A DNA stretch of 64,000 bases from Vesta saturnalis (lineage: Eukaryota; Arthropoda; Insecta; Coleoptera; Lampyridae): NCBI GenBank assembly GCA_036346205.1, contig JARFJB010001495.1, forward strand, positions 4,896,501 through 4,960,500, given 5' to 3'. Below, in pieces: positions 62,206-64,000 of the stretch; position 1 is the first letter of the stretch, and each line of letters opens with the position of its first letter. The notes under the pieces were generated by a model that had not been told where the DNA came from, ran no database searches, and saw only the letters and a list, made by a program, of their open reading frames with translations. The position numbers and the translations under genes are program-made.

Positions 62206-64000
62206 TTTTAATTACATAAAAAGGGGAGTTGTTCGTTGTTACTGGAGTTGATCACTATTACCACTTTCGTCCACACTGAGCAATATACTTATGAGAGTTT
62301 TAGACGTATATTATTCCTATTTGGTTTACAAAATCTAAATACTTACACGTAATGCTATTACAACTAACATAAAACGATAAGTAAAAAATAACAAGGTACG
62401 TCAGGTAAAATAAATACAAATATCAGAAAGTACTAATAGCCTCGCTCAGGATGTCGATTGTTGGTCCAGGATTCTCTGAGTGGACGCCTTTTGTGTACGA
62501 AATGGAGCGAAAGTTGTCAGGACGCTTCTCTCTATACGTTTTCTGTGAAAATACGGTTAGCGAGATGTTCATACACTCAGAAAAGATCTGATCCTAATTT
62601 ATATTACGATATAACGAGATTTTGTTTATTTTAAAAATAAAATGGTAAGGGCCGGAAGTGTCGGGTAGCTGCTGGCAGCAAAATTTTATACAGTTATTAT
62701 TACTTTGATAAGATAAGTCTCTCTACCTACTTTTACGGTCAACAGAAAATCAATAGTTTTAAAGGGACCGCTTTATGCGCTTTACAAAGAATATGAGTTT
62801 GAATTGTGTCAATGCAACTTTTATACCTCTAACTTTTATGAATTAGTAGTTAGCGGAAGTTTTCGTAAAACAGAATTGGTGCTGTTTACGACTTATTAAA
62901 CTCTTTAGAATTGATAATAAATACTTTCATATTCTATTCTGGGTGCAGGTGCGCTTAAGGTGGTGACCGCTTAGTAGCTTCTTGGGCTTCTGGTTTCGAC
63001 AGCGTCAATAGTAGCTATCTGGGGTGGCTGTAACTTGGGACCGGTTTTAATAATAACAATGATAAGGTATTTAAACCTTCAGAAACGATTTACTTTAAAA
63101 TTTTCAGGTACAGGATAAACTAAACGTTTGCAGGTACGGTAGACTTGAAGAAGGGTTTCTCCTTTAAATTTGGGTTATCGCGATAAGCTATCAGAATCGG
63201 ATATGAACGTTAAGAGGTAGTTTTCTCTTACTCTGGGAACGGCGTAAAACCTTTAAATCTTCGGTAACTTTGTGTATTCAGCGCTGTTAAATAAATAGGC
63301 TGACGGCATTTAGCATAGATGTTAAATCCGGATGTTGCTACGTACTGGGTTCGTAATTTACGAAACTGGGTGAACAAAATATGGTCGAATTGCGGGCGGG
63401 TTGTTGCTTTCAACCTGTCGGCTTCCTGCACTTCTGTTTTTAATTATTTTGCCTAGTGTAGGCGTGTGTGTTTGTGAGTGGTGTGCGGTACATAGGTGGA
63501 GTATCGGGGTAAATATCCGTTGCGTGGTTTAATTAATACCACGGAGATTGGCAGAATTTAGACGAGAACCTTTCTATCCAATGGAATAACTAAAACACTA
63601 CATCGGGTGTTTTGCCAAACGTGAAGTCATTCACTGGTGTGAGTGTATGTTTAACTTACATGCAGGTGACCGCAGATTGAGGCAGTAATAAACCCTGGTG
63701 GATACGATAAGAGCAGGTTGGTCTGGCCTCTCGAAAGAGACCCAGTGGTAAGGGGGTGAAGAGGAACAGGCTTGAGTCTCCAAAGACACCCAGGGGAATG
63801 AGTCGAGTTGACCCAACGGAATGAGAGCGTCTATAAAAAAGGAAAGGAAAAGGCCACGTATTTCACTCCCTCCCCCAAGGAGGAAGGCGGGTCGCTCGGT
63901 CTTTCCGAGCTCCTCCAGCCACAATCATGGATTACCAGCATACATGCATACATTACGTATATATGCATGGTGGGATATATGATGGAACGGAGTTAGGGTT
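62206..64000. other. unannotated right end of the window
   Basis: No gene is recognised. From about 62900 the sequence is richer in G and C and has purine-rich segments. GCTCGG-TCTTT-CCGAGC at 63894-63910 forms a small hairpin inside GGAGG/CCTCC flanks. The open frames at 63228-63431 and 63631-63924 (minus) match nothing I know. Confidence 0.35.

Noticed and set aside
63894..63910. Small hairpin GCTCGG-TCTTT-CCGAGC as a possible RNA structure
   Set aside because: Only six base pairs plus partly complementary flanks; no terminator-like T run or family resemblance.

Overview
The window looks like a gene-poor, transposon-packed stretch of an arthropod (probably insect) genome. It is AT-rich with long (TA)n and (CA)n microsatellites, and nearly every recognisable coding trace belongs to an insect-type mobile element: three piggyBac families, a pogo/Tigger element, two Tc1/mariner-type copies, jockey/R1-type and L1/Tx1-type non-LTR retrotransposons, a Penelope-type GIY-YIG scrap and tRNA-derived SINEs. 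I recognised no host housekeeping gene, no rRNA and no CRISPR. The order of insect cannot be fixed from this sequence.

Layout. 0-1.2 kb: (TA)n tracts and a GIY-YIG fragment. 1.2-3.8 kb: broken piggyBac transposase (minus) interrupted by a tandem SINE dimer with an 11-bp target duplication. 5.1-9.1 kb: decayed jockey/R1-type LINE (minus) with gag-like ORF1 and EN-RT ORF2. 9.5-11.7 kb: foldback element with about 0.55-kb inverted arms. 14.1-19.2 kb: a 5-kb G/T-only array built on TG and the 9-mer GATGTGTGT. 24.2-24.7 kb: (CA)n. 25.2-25.7 kb: two head-to-head SINE copies. 25.8-29.5 kb: full-length but broken L1/Tx1-type ORF2 (plus). 29.6-30.4 kb: (TA)n and (CA)n. 31.26-33.41 kb: complete but dead pogo element with TA duplication. 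34.3-34.7 kb: RT fragment of a second jockey-type LINE. 34.8-39.2 kb: nested inverted-repeat shells holding two Tc1/mariner-type copies, one with DD41D spacing. 39.33-53.73 kb: a giant palindrome. 53.8-54.0 kb: EN fragment of a jockey-type LINE. 55.0-56.2 kb: second piggyBac. 58.89-61.48 kb: third piggyBac, structurally complete with TTAA duplications. The remainder is AT-rich sequence with no gene seen.

The most notable object is the 14.4-kb palindrome: two arms of about 6.5 kb in opposite orientation around a 1.3-kb spacer, both outer ends abutting (TA)n. By eye the outer 5.9 kb of the arms are nearly identical, while the innermost 0.65 kb is clearly diverged. Each arm carries two small genes with TATA boxes and AATAAA signals, a decayed duplicate of one of them, a dispersed ~120-bp repeat family and a ~21-bp tandem repeat family. 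Gene 1 (153 aa, unknown family) is open only in the left arm; gene 2 (81 aa, charged) only in the right arm; each partner copy is broken by a single-base indel. The jockey-type EN and RT fragments on either side have the same strand and correct order, so the whole 19-kb TA-flanked block may have split one older LINE. I know of no described element with this architecture, but assembly error must be excluded first.
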